Shown: positions 46,101-57,830, counted from the first letter of the stretch. The stretch: 64,000 bases of DNA from Antedon mediterranea (GCF_964355755.1 NC_092679.1:18962932-19026931); one strand, 5' to 3'. Translations and numbers: made by a program. The notes: generated from the sequence alone by a model not told the origin.

Positions 46101-49100
46101 AAATGCACCATTTACAACAACCAATTTAAAAACTTCGATTTACAATAGCAATTTTAATTGTATAGGAATAATTGCAGAATTTTATTTCAACTTTTTAATT
46201 TCTGGTTCTCTTGAAATAATTTTACGACATTATTGAATTGACAAAATGATATAACTTGTATTGGTAGTAAAACGTTATAATAAATCTATGGTATGACATA
46301 ATACATAATCACCACACTCATTATAAATGTAATTTGTGTGGTTGAAGGCCTGTGTAATTTAATCACATAGATCATTGTTTAACCGCGTTGACATAATGAT
46401 GCGCGCATAATATTCGCGTGGTACGCGATCACCAACGCGTTTTTCTCCTGATTACGTGAATACTTTTAAATTACCCAAAACATTATTTTACCCAATTGTC
46501 TCATGCGTAAAATCATCAATAGAAAGTATAATGTTCTGTTGACTGGTGTAATTAGTAACAGCCCGATACAATCGTAAACGTAATTTGTGTAGACTGCCAC
46601 GCGTGTAATACTCGTGTGGCACACGAGGACCAGCTTAATTTTAAAATTAATCAGTACTTGTGAGTTTTATCCATCGAATTTCAATTGCAAATTACACGAG
46701 AGGATTTAGCTGTTTGATACATATATTATAAATATCGTATATAATAAAAGAATCCTGTTTATCGAAGACTTATTTTTGCGTGTTGTTTTTTTTTTCAAAA
46801 CAAGGTCAAACATACCGCATCGGCCTAATTATCAGCCTTGCAATGATCCAATCAGCTTGGCCTAACTAATTTTACCTCGTAGTAAGTCTTCATATTCTCT
46901 ATAAAGCAATTAACACTTATATTCTCCGTTATGCTGTTAGTTTTTATGGCTAAGTCTTCTACCATTTTAGTATCCAAATCTTTGAGCTTTTCACAAAATT
47001 CCTGCAAAAAGAATAGGTATTAGGTTTTTTGAAATTATTATTGAAAATTGAAATTTCGAACTTAAATTGATCAAATACTATAAGTAATTTTTTTTTAAAT
47101 CATCAGAGAGAATTTTTTTTTTAAATATTGGCTCATCATAATTTTATATCAAATTTTAATAACATTATTTTTAGCAACAAACCGGAATTTAATTAATTTC
47201 AGAATGTTTTTAAATTGATTGCCCATTTAGAATAATAGTTACGTTGATACATAAAACGTGACGTAACAATATACGTTACAATACATTATGTCGTTTACTA
47301 CAGGTTTCAAAATCAAAATAATGTTTAGATCTTAAACATCTATTTTGTACCCATTTTTTTCCCCACACATTTAGCTTTTAAACACGTAGTTACATCTCTT
47401 GCGTGTTAAAACCCAAACGTGTTTATGTTGTTTCCTCCACTCGTGTAGCAGTCAACATGTCACTATTATGTTCAGTCAACATGTTTAGGTATGTGTTTAG
47501 CGTTGCATGCATATAATTTACTGTGGCGGAAAAGGCTCCACACATGAGCTCCACACATGCCAAATTAAACACGTTTAAAACTTAAACGTGTCTTTATATT
47601 GCTCCACATGTTTAACAACCAACACGTCACTGATGTGTTGAGTTAGATACAGACTACATGTTTAGAATGTGTTTAGAACCTAAACATGTTCATAATTATC
47701 TAACTAAATGTGTGGAAAAAGTGGGTACAAAATATATGTTAAAGATCTACAAACTATTTTTACATACTTAATACGGTTTATATATTCGTCATTATTCAGA
47801 ATACTAGCATTACTGCATACATAATACATTACATAAACATTTAAACAAGTATTAAGTAAGAACCAGAATACTAACATTACTGCATACATAATACATTACT
47901 GCATACATAATACATTACATAAACCTTTAAACAAGTATTAAGTAAGAACCAGAATACTAACATTACTGCATACATAATACATTACATAAACCTTTAAACA
48001 AGTATTAAGTAAGAACCAGATACTAGCATTACTACTGCATACATAATACATTACATAAACCTTTAAACAAGTATTAAGTAAGAACCAGAATACTAAGATT
48101 ACTGCATACATAATACATTACATAAACATTTAAACAAGTATTAAGTAAGAACCAGAATACTAACATTACTGCATACATAATACATTACATAAACCTTTAA
48201 ACAAGTATTAAGTAAGAACCAGAATACTAACATTACTGCATACATAATACATTACATAAATATTTAAACAAGTATTAAGTAAGAACCAGAATACTAGCAT
48301 TACTGCATACATAATACATTACATAAACATTTAAACAAGTATTAAGTAAGAACCAGAATACTAGCATTACTGCATACATAATACATTACATAAACATTTA
48401 AACAAGTATTAAGTAAGAACCAGAATACTAGCATTACTGCATACATAATACATTACATAAACATTTAAACAAGTATTAAGTAAGAACCAGAATACTAGCA
48501 TTACTGCATACATAATACATTACATAAACATTTAAACAAGTATTAAGTAAGAACCAGAATACTAGCATTACTGCATACATAATACATTACATAAACCTTT
48601 AAACAAGTATTAAGAAAGAACCAGAATACTAGCATTACTGCATACATAATACATTACATAAACCTTTAAACAAGTATTAAGTAAGATCCACCAGACGCTA
48701 TTAAGATTCGTAAACAATTACTTGTTGGTTACAAGATTCGATTTTATGGATGAATGAAACACAAGATGTTCGCCACCAAAAATTACGATACGAAAAAAGC
48801 CAATTTACACAGCCAGATGAGTGGTGACGAATGTTATTTCTTATGACCATTTACACACAACGCGGAGTGGACGACCGGTTTCTGCTAATGATAGATACAG
48901 ATTCTACGCGGAAAAAGCTACGCTGTTTTCCGCTTACCGTTACCGCTCGTCTGTGTAAATTTGCCTTAACAGTAACTATTTACCAGAAATGCTTGTTGAT
49001 TAGCCGCTGAACTTAAATCGAATTCTTCATCTTGAACCAACTGACCAGCGCATGTATCGTCTGTGAAGTGACAAGAACTCAGATCTTGGTTCTTCAGTCC

Positions 49101-52100
49101 CCATGCTAAGATTACCAGCGTGTTTTCATCCTCATCGCTCGGTACAAAAAGATTCCGATTCCGATATCTGCTTATTTCTAAAACGTGGGTGTCCTTTAAC
49201 AAGACTGTCTGTAGAAGATTACATAATTTTAATGCATGTATGAACACATTAAAGTAATTATTTAATAGATTTATTCCACAGTTTCACAAAATAAGTATAG
49301 TGTTTACTGTACTGTAGGCACTACGAACAAATGAGTAATATTAAATGAACTAATACCTACCCCGTCCTGTTGAGTTTCTAGAGTCGTTGCCAAGTAGCCA
49401 AAACCGGCGACAAATGCCAAAAAGGCTAGTAAAATGATCCAACGGAACACTTTGTGCATGACAAAGTCTGCAAACCGACCGCCAAAAAATCGCTCAAATA
49501 TACCTTCTTTAGGAACACTTTCTTCTACGAGATTTTCCTGGCTTGTTGCACCTTGTAGTGCGACATCTTGTCGGTTGCAGCAGCAGCAACAGTACTTAGC
49601 CCACCACAGATGGTACGTTACTACAACGGTTGGTAAGAAAATGATCACGGACAGATAGTTTACGAATATAACAAGAGCAGAGAATATCCCGAATGAAGAG
49701 ATTGAAAGAAAAGGTGAGAAAAAGTTGGTGAAAAAAGCTAGGCCGGTTGTGAGAGATGTAACAAACATAGCAGAAGCAGCTCGGCGGTATGTGTCAGAAA
49801 GTCGATGGGCTAGTGTCGGGTAGGACTGGTATTTTGTTTGCTTCCACGTGTCCATAAGCACAAACACATCGTCTGCCCCTATGCCTAGGATAATGAAGAT
49901 GGCGAGAACGTGAAAGATACCAAAATAACGGTAGTCGAATATAACTCTGTAAATAATATTCGCGCCAAGGAATGAGGTGAACACACTCATAATGGAGAAG
50001 GACGTAATCCAAAATGACCCCACCTGAATCACCATAAATATGTAGATAAACACGAAGCTACCAATAACAAGAGACATGTCTTTGATAACTTGTAAGTTGA
50101 TTTCGTAAGTAAACAAAGATTCCGATTGGTAGCTAACCTCCATAGAACCAAGTCCATTCTCAAAGTGATCTTTCAGAAAGCCAGCGTACGAATCAAATTG
50201 ATGCTCTTGTATTATCTTGTCTATGTCTCCGCCGTCTTCAAGCGGGCTTCCAAAATCGATAGAAATTCTTGTGATGTCAGAACTAGCAGTATTCTTCAAA
50301 CCGTCAATAACGTAATTTTTACCAAGGAAAAACTGAAGCCCAGCCGCTAATGTTGGTATTCCCTGCACAGTTTCTAACGTCTGCGGGATATTGTCGTAGT
50401 CTGGGTCATTCAGGTCACTGTTCGTTGAGGCGTATGTGCCATCGAAGTAACGAAGTATTGAATTTATCTGTGTACAATTACCATCAACATCGAGTAAGCA
50501 GTACTTTGTGTAGTCTTTAGCATACCGTAATTCTTCTTCAACGCTTTCAATCAGCTTGAAGTTTTCTTTTGTGAAAACGTTTCCATTTTCGTGGTAAAAG
50601 ATAACCGTCAAACGGTCATACCACGATGTTCTGCTGCCACTAGTCTGTGAACGTTTGCGGTCATAAAGGTTACTAATTGAATCCCTGTTATTCCAGGCTA
50701 GATCTCGAAGGAAAGTGTCATCTTCTGTTAAGTCCATAGGCACAGAGGTAAAGTTTATTGGTAGAAGATCATAACCAGCCATCAACAGTATTCCAGAGAG
50801 TAGTAGCATAAATATATGTCCTCCTAAAGTTACTCCTGTAAGAGAAAAAAATCTGTCAAGCTACATTGTGAAGTGTTTTAACTTATTTCCAAACATCAAT
50901 TTGATGTAGTAGGCACCTGTACTTTTTAGCGCTTATTTTACAATGTTTGTTGTAAGGTCGGTTGTTTTACACAGTTTAGTTGCAAATTAGCAGTAATACC
51001 AATATATTTATTCAAAGACAGTGCCAATGCAACATTATTTGGGATTTTCCAACGACGACCTAGGAACATGCTAGGTAATTCAAAATCAATTGTACGCATG
51101 CGCGAGGAAGTTGGGACGAGCGTGTGCGCGCTCTATTCCTCGACAGTTTCAGGTCCAGGCAATGACGAGTACGGTGATCCTAATTCGCCGATTGTCACAA
51201 AACGAGGTATATATTATTCAAGTTTGTTAAATTATCATCATATTAGAGCTTAGACGAGATTTTTAAAAAGTGTGTTTCTTCCCTCCCTCCTCCCTCCCCA
51301 ACTGTTTGACGTTTGATTGTAAATTTTTATCTTGTTTGTAATCACAAATAAAGGTATAGAGGTCTGAAATTAGGTCAGTCTGTATAGTTAAAGCTTTTAC
51401 CATTGTTTTGATAAAAACAAATGTTACATGACATTCAATGTTTGACGTTTGCTTTATTTTAAATGTCATTTTAACCTTTGAATGTCAAACATTGTGCGTC
51501 TTTTGATTAATGTAATGTCGATATTTAGATGAAAAGATAATAGAGAAATGTCAATTAAGTATTTTGTATTTGAAGCATTAGTGATAAATTCAATATCCTG
51601 CGTCTTATTATGATAGGAAGCTAATTGATGCGGGCCGTGCGAACGATCGGCATAAAGCAACAAATAATATCTTCATAACATTTAATAAAATGTTATTGCT
51701 TTTTGTTGTTGTCGCTTATTGTTAAACAGCACGGAAAATTAGAGACTCTGTTTTGGGTTGCTAAATCTAAACAGATTGGTTCCCAGTAAAAACGCAACGT
51801 GAGCAAGTCAATCAATGACAAGCGACAGTTCGAATAATCTATCGCTTTTGATTGGTCAAATTACTTACATTGCCGTCCTTGTGTTGCGTATCTGATTGCT
51901 AACTGTCTATAACTTCGCTTGTCATTGGTTAAAACGCTTGCGTTGCGTTTACGTCCTTGCGTTACGTTCTAGTGGGAACCAAGCTTAAGCGTGGTTCCCA
52001 CTAGCGACGCAACGTAACGCAATCTACGCAACGTAATTAAATGCCCTTCTAATTGTGTTTTCCCCCGCCTGCTTGAAATCAAACCTGCGATTTTTGCAGC

Positions 52101-53734
52101 ACTATTGCTTCGTCGGTTCCCACTTGTGATTTCGCAATACAGCACTTTGCTTTATGGTACTTTGCGTCGATACGTCTGCGTCCATTCGTTGCATACTGGT
52201 TGCTGATTTTTGTAATAATACATTATACGATAAAGTTTGATGACCTCAATCTTGATAATGCATTTTAATGAACAAAGACTCGGAAATATGCATACTGACA
52301 AATAATGTACATCATTTAGGACCTATTCATATTTAAATGAAAACCACATTTAGAATCGAACTCATCTTAAAAAATGAACCTTATCGATATTCAAGATCAC
52401 ATTTTTTAGTGTTGTAGTTATTTATCATAACCGGCACAAATAGGACTATAATAATCAGTGTAAAACGTATTTCATTTTATGTTATGCTACACACCGTCTA
52501 CAATGACTTTCAGATTAAATGATTAAATTTGGTTATGAAGATTTGTTTTGTTTAGGACAATGCCCCTCTACCACTTTCACTATTCTATAACATGGCATCG
52601 TCAAATCGCTGCGTTGTGTATGATGTGCGCCCCGGTATGTTTCTAGGCGATATGAAAAAGGTACAAAGTCATCAAGACATATCATTCTCACGTATGCCCT
52701 TAAATAAAAACGCCATATAGATGTTTAATTACCGTACGCACGCAAAACATTGTGTGTATTTCTTAAAAATGTCAATGTCAATGAAATTATATAACATTGA
52801 TAGGCCTACAACATTGATAGTATACTCGACCGCAGAGTGAAACAGAATGAGTAAGAATTTGCCAACATTGTTTTAATTTCATCTCAAATACTTTACCAGG
52901 TTAATGATTGGAAGTCTTTAGACATCAGTAAATTTCCCATCTTATTAACTAATACAATTACCGTATATTAATTCGAATAAACGCCCGGGGATTAAATAAA
53001 TACCCCTTAGATATGAAAAATACAATTAATATGTGCTAAAGTACAGTAAAAATTGCTTGGTAAATTGTAGATCATGTCAATCAATGAATTCAGGTACTAC
53101 AACAGATGGTATAAAATATATTATATTGTGTATATATTCCTGTAGAGGCCCTGGGGCGTTTATTCGAGTGGGTTATTCAAAATGATGTTCTACGGAGGTG
53201 GGGGGGGGGGGAGGGGGTGGAAGGGGGAGCGTTTATTTGAATGAATACGGTATGTTATACATTTTAAACCCGGGGCTACCCTTAAAGCTTGGTTCCCACT
53301 AGAACGTAACGCAAGGACGTAAACGCAACGCAAGCGTTTTAACCAATGACAAGCGAAGTTATAGACAGTTAGCAATCGCAAGCGAATAAGCCATCGCTTG
53401 TGATTGGTCAATTCACTTGCGTTGCGTTACGTCCTTGCGTTGCGTCGCTAGTGAGAACCACGCTTTAATGTTGGCGATAAAACGTCATCATCTATACCTC
53501 ATGCTTACCGAATGTAATTGCTGGGTATTCTGTCACCTTTTGGCACCACCAGACCGGCTTCTTTGCTGGGCTTGGTTGTGGTTTGTTCTCATTGCTTTCT
53601 GTAGCTTCTTTTGCTACATCCAGTTCTTTATCACTTTCATACTTGTCTGCGTTGTTTCCAAGCGTTTTGTGCTCCATAATATCGTCTGTATCTTTTTCTG
53701 AATACGATTCATGTTTTTCGTTCTCATCCGTCAT
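40153..53734 (-). CDS. Dispatched/Patched-family RND transporter-like membrane protein
   Basis: Nine exons join in phase to 1027 residues: 53509-53734, 49361-50835, 48984-49208, 46876-47001, 43915-44164, 42226-42350, 41595-41690, 41065-41235, 40153-40542. The N-terminal 65 residues are acidic and charged. TM1 is encoded at the start of exon 2 (LLLSGILLMAGYDL), followed by a large extracellular loop. A sterol-sensing-like block of five TM segments carries GIGADDVFVLMDTWKQT at about residue 395. A second loop follows, then TM7-12 with GLAVDYVVHLAEAY at about 910. GxxxDD/GxxxD pairs are the proton-relay motifs of RND proteins; GADDVF is the form seen in Dispatched rather than Patched. Dispatched exports lipid-modified Hedgehog; other members move sterols. 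Orthology to DISP1 or a PTCHD protein is not settled. An acceptor-like ttcag just before 53755 suggests a 5' UTR intron; the ATG at 53734 is my choice. Confidence 0.92.
40856..41000. repeat. degenerate telomere-like GTTAGGATTAGTGTTAG repeats
   Basis: Imperfect hexamer or dodecamer words (GTTAGGATTAGT, GTTAGAGTTAGG) run for about 145 bases in the last intron of the Dispatched-like gene. They resemble TTAGGG arrays but are too degenerate for a functional telomere tract. Confidence 0.8.
42005..42125. repeat. TCTACACTATCAAA-family fold-back element (left end eroded)
   Basis: It has GTGATGTGCCCATATGGACACGATGATG and TGTGATAGTGTAGACAGG. It lies in an intron of the Dispatched-like gene. Confidence 0.75.
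42835..42946. repeat. GTTCCCACTAG-family element, partial
   Basis: It contains only the right half: GACCAATGACAAGCGACTGT, TTTTGATTGGTCAAATCACT and GAGAACCAAGCTTTA. It lies in an intron of the Dispatched-like gene. Confidence 0.65.
43447..43757. repeat. two head-to-tail TCTACACTATCAAA-family elements
   Basis: Copy one (43447-43590) begins CTCTGTCTACACTGTCAAAC and ends TTTGATAGTGTAGTCGGAGC. Copy two (43594-43757) begins CTCTGTCTACACTGCCAAAC and ends TTGATAGTGTAGAC. They are separated by about three bases, so one probably inserted in or beside the other. Confidence 0.88.
44170..46035. repeat. 126-bp tandem array split by a TIR element
   Basis: Units with GAATGTGGAAGGGATGTGTG, GGCCACCCTGATGGACC, ACACGGAATATGTG and TTCATTCGTG begin at 45646, 45772 and 45898 (period 126). 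Diverged units of the same type (GACCACGGATATGTG, CGTGAATGTGAAATGG) lie at about 44190-44405. The array is interrupted at 44408-45632 by the element described next. All of it lies in the intron of the Dispatched-like gene between 44164 and 46876. Confidence 0.85.
44408..45632. mobile_element. 1.2-kb TIR DNA transposon, non-autonomous (Harbinger-like duplication)
   Basis: The left end GGCCAAATAAAAAAATATAC, then TTGTTAAGCGTCAC, pairs with the right end GTGACGCTTAACAA, then GTATGTTTTTTTATTTGGCC. The TIR is about 34 bp and the 3-bp flank TTA is repeated on each side. TWA-type duplications are typical of PIF/Harbinger elements; that assignment is inference. Internal frames are short and have no transposase features. 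Confidence 0.88.
47342..47735. repeat. TTTTGTACCCA TIR element (mariner-like MITE)
   Basis: The left end TTTTGTACCCATTTTTTTCC, then CCACACATTTAG, pairs with CTAAATGTGTGGAAAAAGTG, then GGTACAAAA. The flanks are TA on both sides, which suits Tc1/mariner. The interior repeats AACACGT/ACGTGTT-type words, which add secondary structure. It lies in the intron between 47001 and 48984. Confidence 0.85.
47800..48690. repeat. 67-bp tandem array (about 13 copies)
   Basis: The unit is ATACTAGCATTACTGCATAC, then ATAATACATTACATAAAC, then (A/C)TTTAAACAAGTATTAAGTA, then AGAACCAGA. Copies are highly similar, and one junction near 47880 has a partial internal repeat. It lies in an intron of the Dispatched-like gene, close to the TIR element. 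Confidence 0.95.
48835..48970. repeat. ACCATTTACAC-family fold-back element, copy 3
   Basis: TATGACCATTTACACACAAC and CTGTGTAAATTTGCC are the inverted ends. The interior has GATACAGATTCTACGCGG. It ends 13 bases from exon 3 of the Dispatched-like gene (exon boundary at 48984). Confidence 0.8.
51773..52200. repeat. two adjacent GTTCCCACTAG-family elements
   Basis: The first (51773-51988) begins TTGGTTCCCAGTAAAAACG and ends GTTCTAGTGGGAACCAAGCT. The second starts immediately (CTTAAGCGTGGTTCCCACTA) and its right end is eroded. They lie in intron 1 of the Dispatched-like gene, which otherwise (50836-53508) shows no exon. Confidence 0.8.
53283..53467. repeat. GTTCCCACTAG-family fold-back element (well preserved)
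   Basis: AAAGCTTGGTTCCCACTAGA and CTAGTGAGAACCACGCTTTA are the ends. The two arms pair almost throughout: CGTTTTAACCAATGACAAGC and CGAAGTTATAGACAGTTAGC against AAGCGAATAAGCC and CATCGCTTGTGATTGGTCAA. It lies 40 bases inside intron 1 from the exon 1 donor. Confidence 0.88.
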
Positions 53735-53829
53735 TTTTAGGGAATATTTTGGCAACTGAAATGAAATGATTTTATGTTAAGGATAGAATTACTACAGGTA
53801 TACAAGGCTCTCCTTTTACCATAACTCTA

Positions 53830-53965
53830 AAGCTTGGTTCCCTCTAGGACGCAACGAAAGGACGTAACGCAACGAAAAATTATTTGACCAATCTCAAGCG
53901 CGTGTGATTTGTCAACGCGCTTGCGTTGCGTTTACGTCCTTGCGTTGCGTCCTAGTGGGTAAAGC
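53830..53965. repeat. GTTCCCACTAG-family fold-back element upstream of the Dispatched-like gene
   Basis: It starts AAAGCTTGGTTCCCTCTAGG and ends TTGCGTTGCGTCCTAGTGGG. It carries opposed CCAAT-type boxes about 80-150 bases upstream of the possible exon 1 start. Confidence 0.8.
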
Positions 53966-54464
53966 ATAAGGGTATAGAGTAAGTCTTCGGATATTAGTCC
54001 AGTTCCCTAATGTCAAAAGAAGTGCGTTCATGTGCAAATCATGGGGAATTGGACAATGGCTTAAAATGGAGGTACGTCCACTGTATAAGAAACCCATGAG
54101 GCTACTGATGGTTTATCTCTGCCACTGGGGATATGGTACTGCGGCTGCCGTGTGGGCCGGTCCTAATCCGAATGTCCTGATTTTGAGGACGAATCATACA
54201 AAATAATATACTTTTTTTTGTCTTGTGGTTCACAATCCCGCACAATATATATACTTTGTTCAATTCGATTATAATGATTTATATGAGTATTTATTACACA
54301 GTCCGTGCTATCAATATCGTTGCAAATTATGTAACGTTAGGCCTATACAGGAATATTAATTACTAACCCTGAACTGTCTCTTCTTTTTGTATTTTTTTAT
54401 TTCGGGAACAGACGCCTATTTACAAAATCAATTGCATAAATAAGTTTAAATAATGTATCAGATC

Positions 54465-54625
54465 ATTTTAGGATCTCCATAATTTTGTTGTGGAGCCTGG
54501 ATGATTCAAAATGATGATACCATAATACATTCTATCATTTCATTTTTGCTAGCTGACATTCTCTGTAACAATGAAAAGACAGATTTTCTTAAATATTCCA
54601 CAAAAGACGGGACGCCATTAATAAC
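54465..54625. repeat. interspersed repeat (reverse copy of 13310-13470)
   Basis: TTTTGTTGTGGAGCCTGGAT, ATGATGATACCATAATACAT, CATTCTCTGTAACAATG and GACGGGACGCCATTA are the reverse complements of words at 13310-13450. Confidence 0.75.
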
Positions 54626-54888
54626 AAATCGTATAGCTTGTTTTTAATTGATTGAAAAATAAATTTTCCCCCAATTTTCTACATAATCACTCATCCCATT
54701 GTACCATTACAATACTTTGTTATTTCGATAAAAATAGTTCTAAAAGATATATTTATCAAAATGCAAATAAATGTGGATATCTATCAATGGCTGAATCTCA
54801 AGGGAAATAAAAATAAAATAAGCAAAAAAATAAATCAATACAATAAAGTAAAACAATTGCTGAGCTTTCGGACACCTAGCCCTTCCTA

Positions 54889-55741
54889 AGGGCCTGTTTC
54901 TATTGAAAAATAAAAAAAGAACGGTTTTTTGGAAACCGGTTTCGGCTGTTGTTTATAAATAAAGATCGCGTTGCAGCTCAATTTTTACTCCAATAAAACC
55001 GGTTCCGTCCATGTGCGTTCGTTATGAATGACGTCATTATATACACCACAATGCAGTTCGTTAGGCGGAAGCGCGATTTGATCGAGGTCATGTTTACTTT
55101 TTTTCGCATAGCGCGATCCCCAAGAAATAGCATCCATTTCATCATAGAAGGGGGAATTATTACCTGAAACGTTATTGTGGTCCTTGGTTAAAGTATAGGT
55201 ACGTCGCACCCTCTGATATTGTCAAGTTGAACTCGTCTATTTTTCACACGCTTTACAATATTCTTAAAAACATGTAGGCCTATTATACGCGAGTCTTTCT
55301 TCCGACTCCCGACAAGTCCCCTCATCTTCTTTCCTTCACATATTTTTTACGAACCTCGTAATAGCATCGGTCAACATTTTTTAGTTAAATAAAATACTCA
55401 CTATCTAGAGAAATAAAAATGACTTAGGCCTAGGTCCTATCGCGCGAGTTTGACTGCGAGTTGACCGCAATCATCCCAGTGCAGCAGACTGCAGAGTTCA
55501 GTTTTTGGGGTCAAATTGAGACCGCGATTGTGTTGCAGCTAAAAATTGCTCCGCGGAAACCGGTTTCAGAACGGTTCTTTGCGATCGAGACCGCAATCAA
55601 TTGGGGTTTTTGAAACCGTTTTTAAGATCGGTTCTTTTTTGTGGTTTTTTGCGGGGACCCATTTCTGCTGGCAAGAAAAAACGGTTCTTGAAAAGAACGG
55701 TATTCAAAACCGTATTCTCTGCTCTATAGAAACAGGCCCTT
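54889..55741. mobile_element. 0.85-kb TIR element with GGGCCTGTTTCTAT ends
   Basis: It starts AGGGCCTGTTTCTAT and ends ATAGAAACAGGCCCT. Sub-terminal regions are rich in GAACGGTTTTT, AAACCGGTTT and their complements, so the arms pair further in. There is no transposase-like ORF. It lies directly next to a degenerate copy of the 6040-type element at 54768-54888. The target duplication is not clear. Confidence 0.8.
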
Positions 55742-56099
55742 TATGCAAGTGAGATTACTTTTATAAATGTAGATTAGATGTACAGTACCACTAAAAATAA
55801 TGTGATTGTGTGTTTTGTTTTTTTGCAATTGATTCACCTTTTCCCCGATTTCAGCCGTAAAATGTTCTCACATTTATTTTGTTTTAAACCGTTTTAACGT
55901 CGTGAGGCACTGCGCTATGTCTTCGTTTGTCTGACGTCACTTTGTGCGTGATCTGCTGGTTGATTCTAACTGACAGTAAACAGACTAGGGCCAAGTGTTC
56001 TAGTAAGTGGTGCCTGCCTACTCAATCTTCTATAATAAATAACGGTGGTAGAGGCTATGGCTGGGTAGTCAAATTCAAAATAAACTGGGGAAATATTCA

Positions 56100-56415
56100 A
56101 CTAACATTTTAATGAAATTTCTAGTTTTTTGCTGAATATGCCATTTTAAAATCGCATAATAGTTCTTACTTTTACCGGAAATTGGACAAACAAAAATTAT
56201 TTACTTAAAACCTAATTTAACAAACAAAATTATTGATTGGAAGTCAATAGGATTTGGTTAATTTAACCATTTATTTTGTCTTTTAATAAGTGAAAACATT
56301 ATTTTTTTTTTCATTTTGTTTCCTACGGCAGTGATTAACTTTATAAAAGCTGCGAAATGGCCTATTCAAAGTCTTTTTGTTGAGAATCTTCATTTTTTAT
56401 GTTTCAGCAGCAATT
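56100..56415. repeat. TTAAAGATGTATTGTCC-family fold-back element (ends eroded)
   Basis: It contains CTGAATATGCCATTTTAAAA, ATTTTGTCTTTTAATAAGTG and AATGGCCTATTCAAAGTC as in the copies at 62960 and 60470. The preceding stretch (55745-56100) shows nothing recognisable. Confidence 0.65.
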
Positions 56416-56549
56416 ACATCCTAAAGTTAACAATAATCGGCAATCTTTACGTACGTAAACATTGAAATGTTAACGATTTACAGGAAAAGGTACTCGCTAT
56501 CGTTATCATTTCAACTTGATCGTTTTCAAACGATCGTCGTTGAACTGTT

Positions 56550-57102
56550 AACGATCAACGACGATAGCGTCGAATAACGTCGACAGGAAAACAGGCTTTA
56601 ACGATCAACGACGATAGCATCGAATAACGTCGACAGGAAAACAGGCTTTAACGATCAACGACGATAGCGTCGAATAACGTCGACAGGAAAACAGGCTTTA
56701 ACGATCAACGACGATAGCGTCGAATAACGTCGACAGGAAAACAGGCTTTAACGATCAACGACGATAGCGTCGAATAACGTCGACAGGAAAACAGGCTTTA
56801 ACGATCAACGACGATAGCGTCGAATAACGTCGACAGGAAAACAGGCTTTAACGATCAACGACGATAGCGTCGAATAACGTCGACAGGAAAACAGGCTTTA
56901 ACGATCAACGACGATAGCGTCGAATAACGTCGACAGGAAAACAGGCTTTAACGATCAACGACGATAGCGTCGAATAACGTCGACAGGAAAACAGGCTTTA
57001 ACGATCAACGACGATAGCGTCGAATAACGTCGACAGGAAAACAGGCTTTAACGATCAACGACGATAGCGTCGAATAACGTCGACAGGAAAACAGGCTTTA
57101 AC
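56550..57102. repeat. 50-bp tandem array, about 11 near-identical copies
   Basis: The unit is AACGATCAACGACGATAGCG, TCGAATAACGTCGACAGGAA, AACAGGCTTT. It is essentially identical in all copies apart from one G-to-A change in the second unit. The unit is CpG-rich against an AT-rich background, and the left flank holds an inverted version (CGATCGTCGTTGA) of its start. Confidence 0.97.
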
Positions 57103-57249
57103 ATATAGCTCCTTTTACATTGTAATTTTCGTCACTTGGATTTTAAATATCATGTTGAAGTAAATGCTGCATGGATTAATTTTTAAAAGAATACTGAAAT
57201 ACAATAATTATTCTGATAATGGTAATACTTATTTACACGCATCTTCTTG

Positions 57250-57830
57250 CTAAAGCTTGGTTCCCACTAGAACGTAACGCAAGGACGTAAACGCAACGCA
57301 AGCGTTTTAACCAATGATAAGCGAAGTTATAGACAGTAAAGCTTGGTTCCCACTAGAACGTAACGCAAGGACGTAAACGCAACGTAAAGCGTGGTTCCCA
57401 CTAGCGAGGCAACGCAAGGACGTAACGCAACGCAAGTGAATTGACCAATCACAAGTGATGGCTTATTCGCTTGTGATTGCTAACTGTCTATAACTTCGCT
57501 TGTCATTGGTCAATTCACTTGCGTTGCGTTACGTCCTTGTGTTACGTCGCTAGTGGGAACCACGCTTAAGCGTGTTGACCAATGACAAGCGAAGTTATAG
57601 ACAGTTAGCTTTCACAAGCGAATAAGCCATCGCTTGTGATTGGTAAATTCACTTGCGTTGCGTTATGTCTTTGCGTTGCGTCGCTAGTGGGAACCACGCT
57701 TTAGCAATCAAAAGCGAATAAGCCATCGCTTGTGATTGGTCAATTCACTTGCGTTGCGTTACGTCTTTGTGTTGCGTCGCTAGTGGGAACCACGCTTAAA
57801 GCTTGAGTCGCTAGTGGGAACCAAGCGTTA
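57250..57830. repeat. cluster of nested and truncated GTTCCCACTAG-family elements
   Basis: At least five element ends (AAAGCTTGGTTCCCACTAGA or CTAGTGGGAACCACGCTT) occur within 580 bases, at about 57254, 57340, 57386, 57560, 57700 and 57790. Arms and loops are repeated in both orientations, which indicates nested insertion or rearrangement. Confidence 0.88.
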
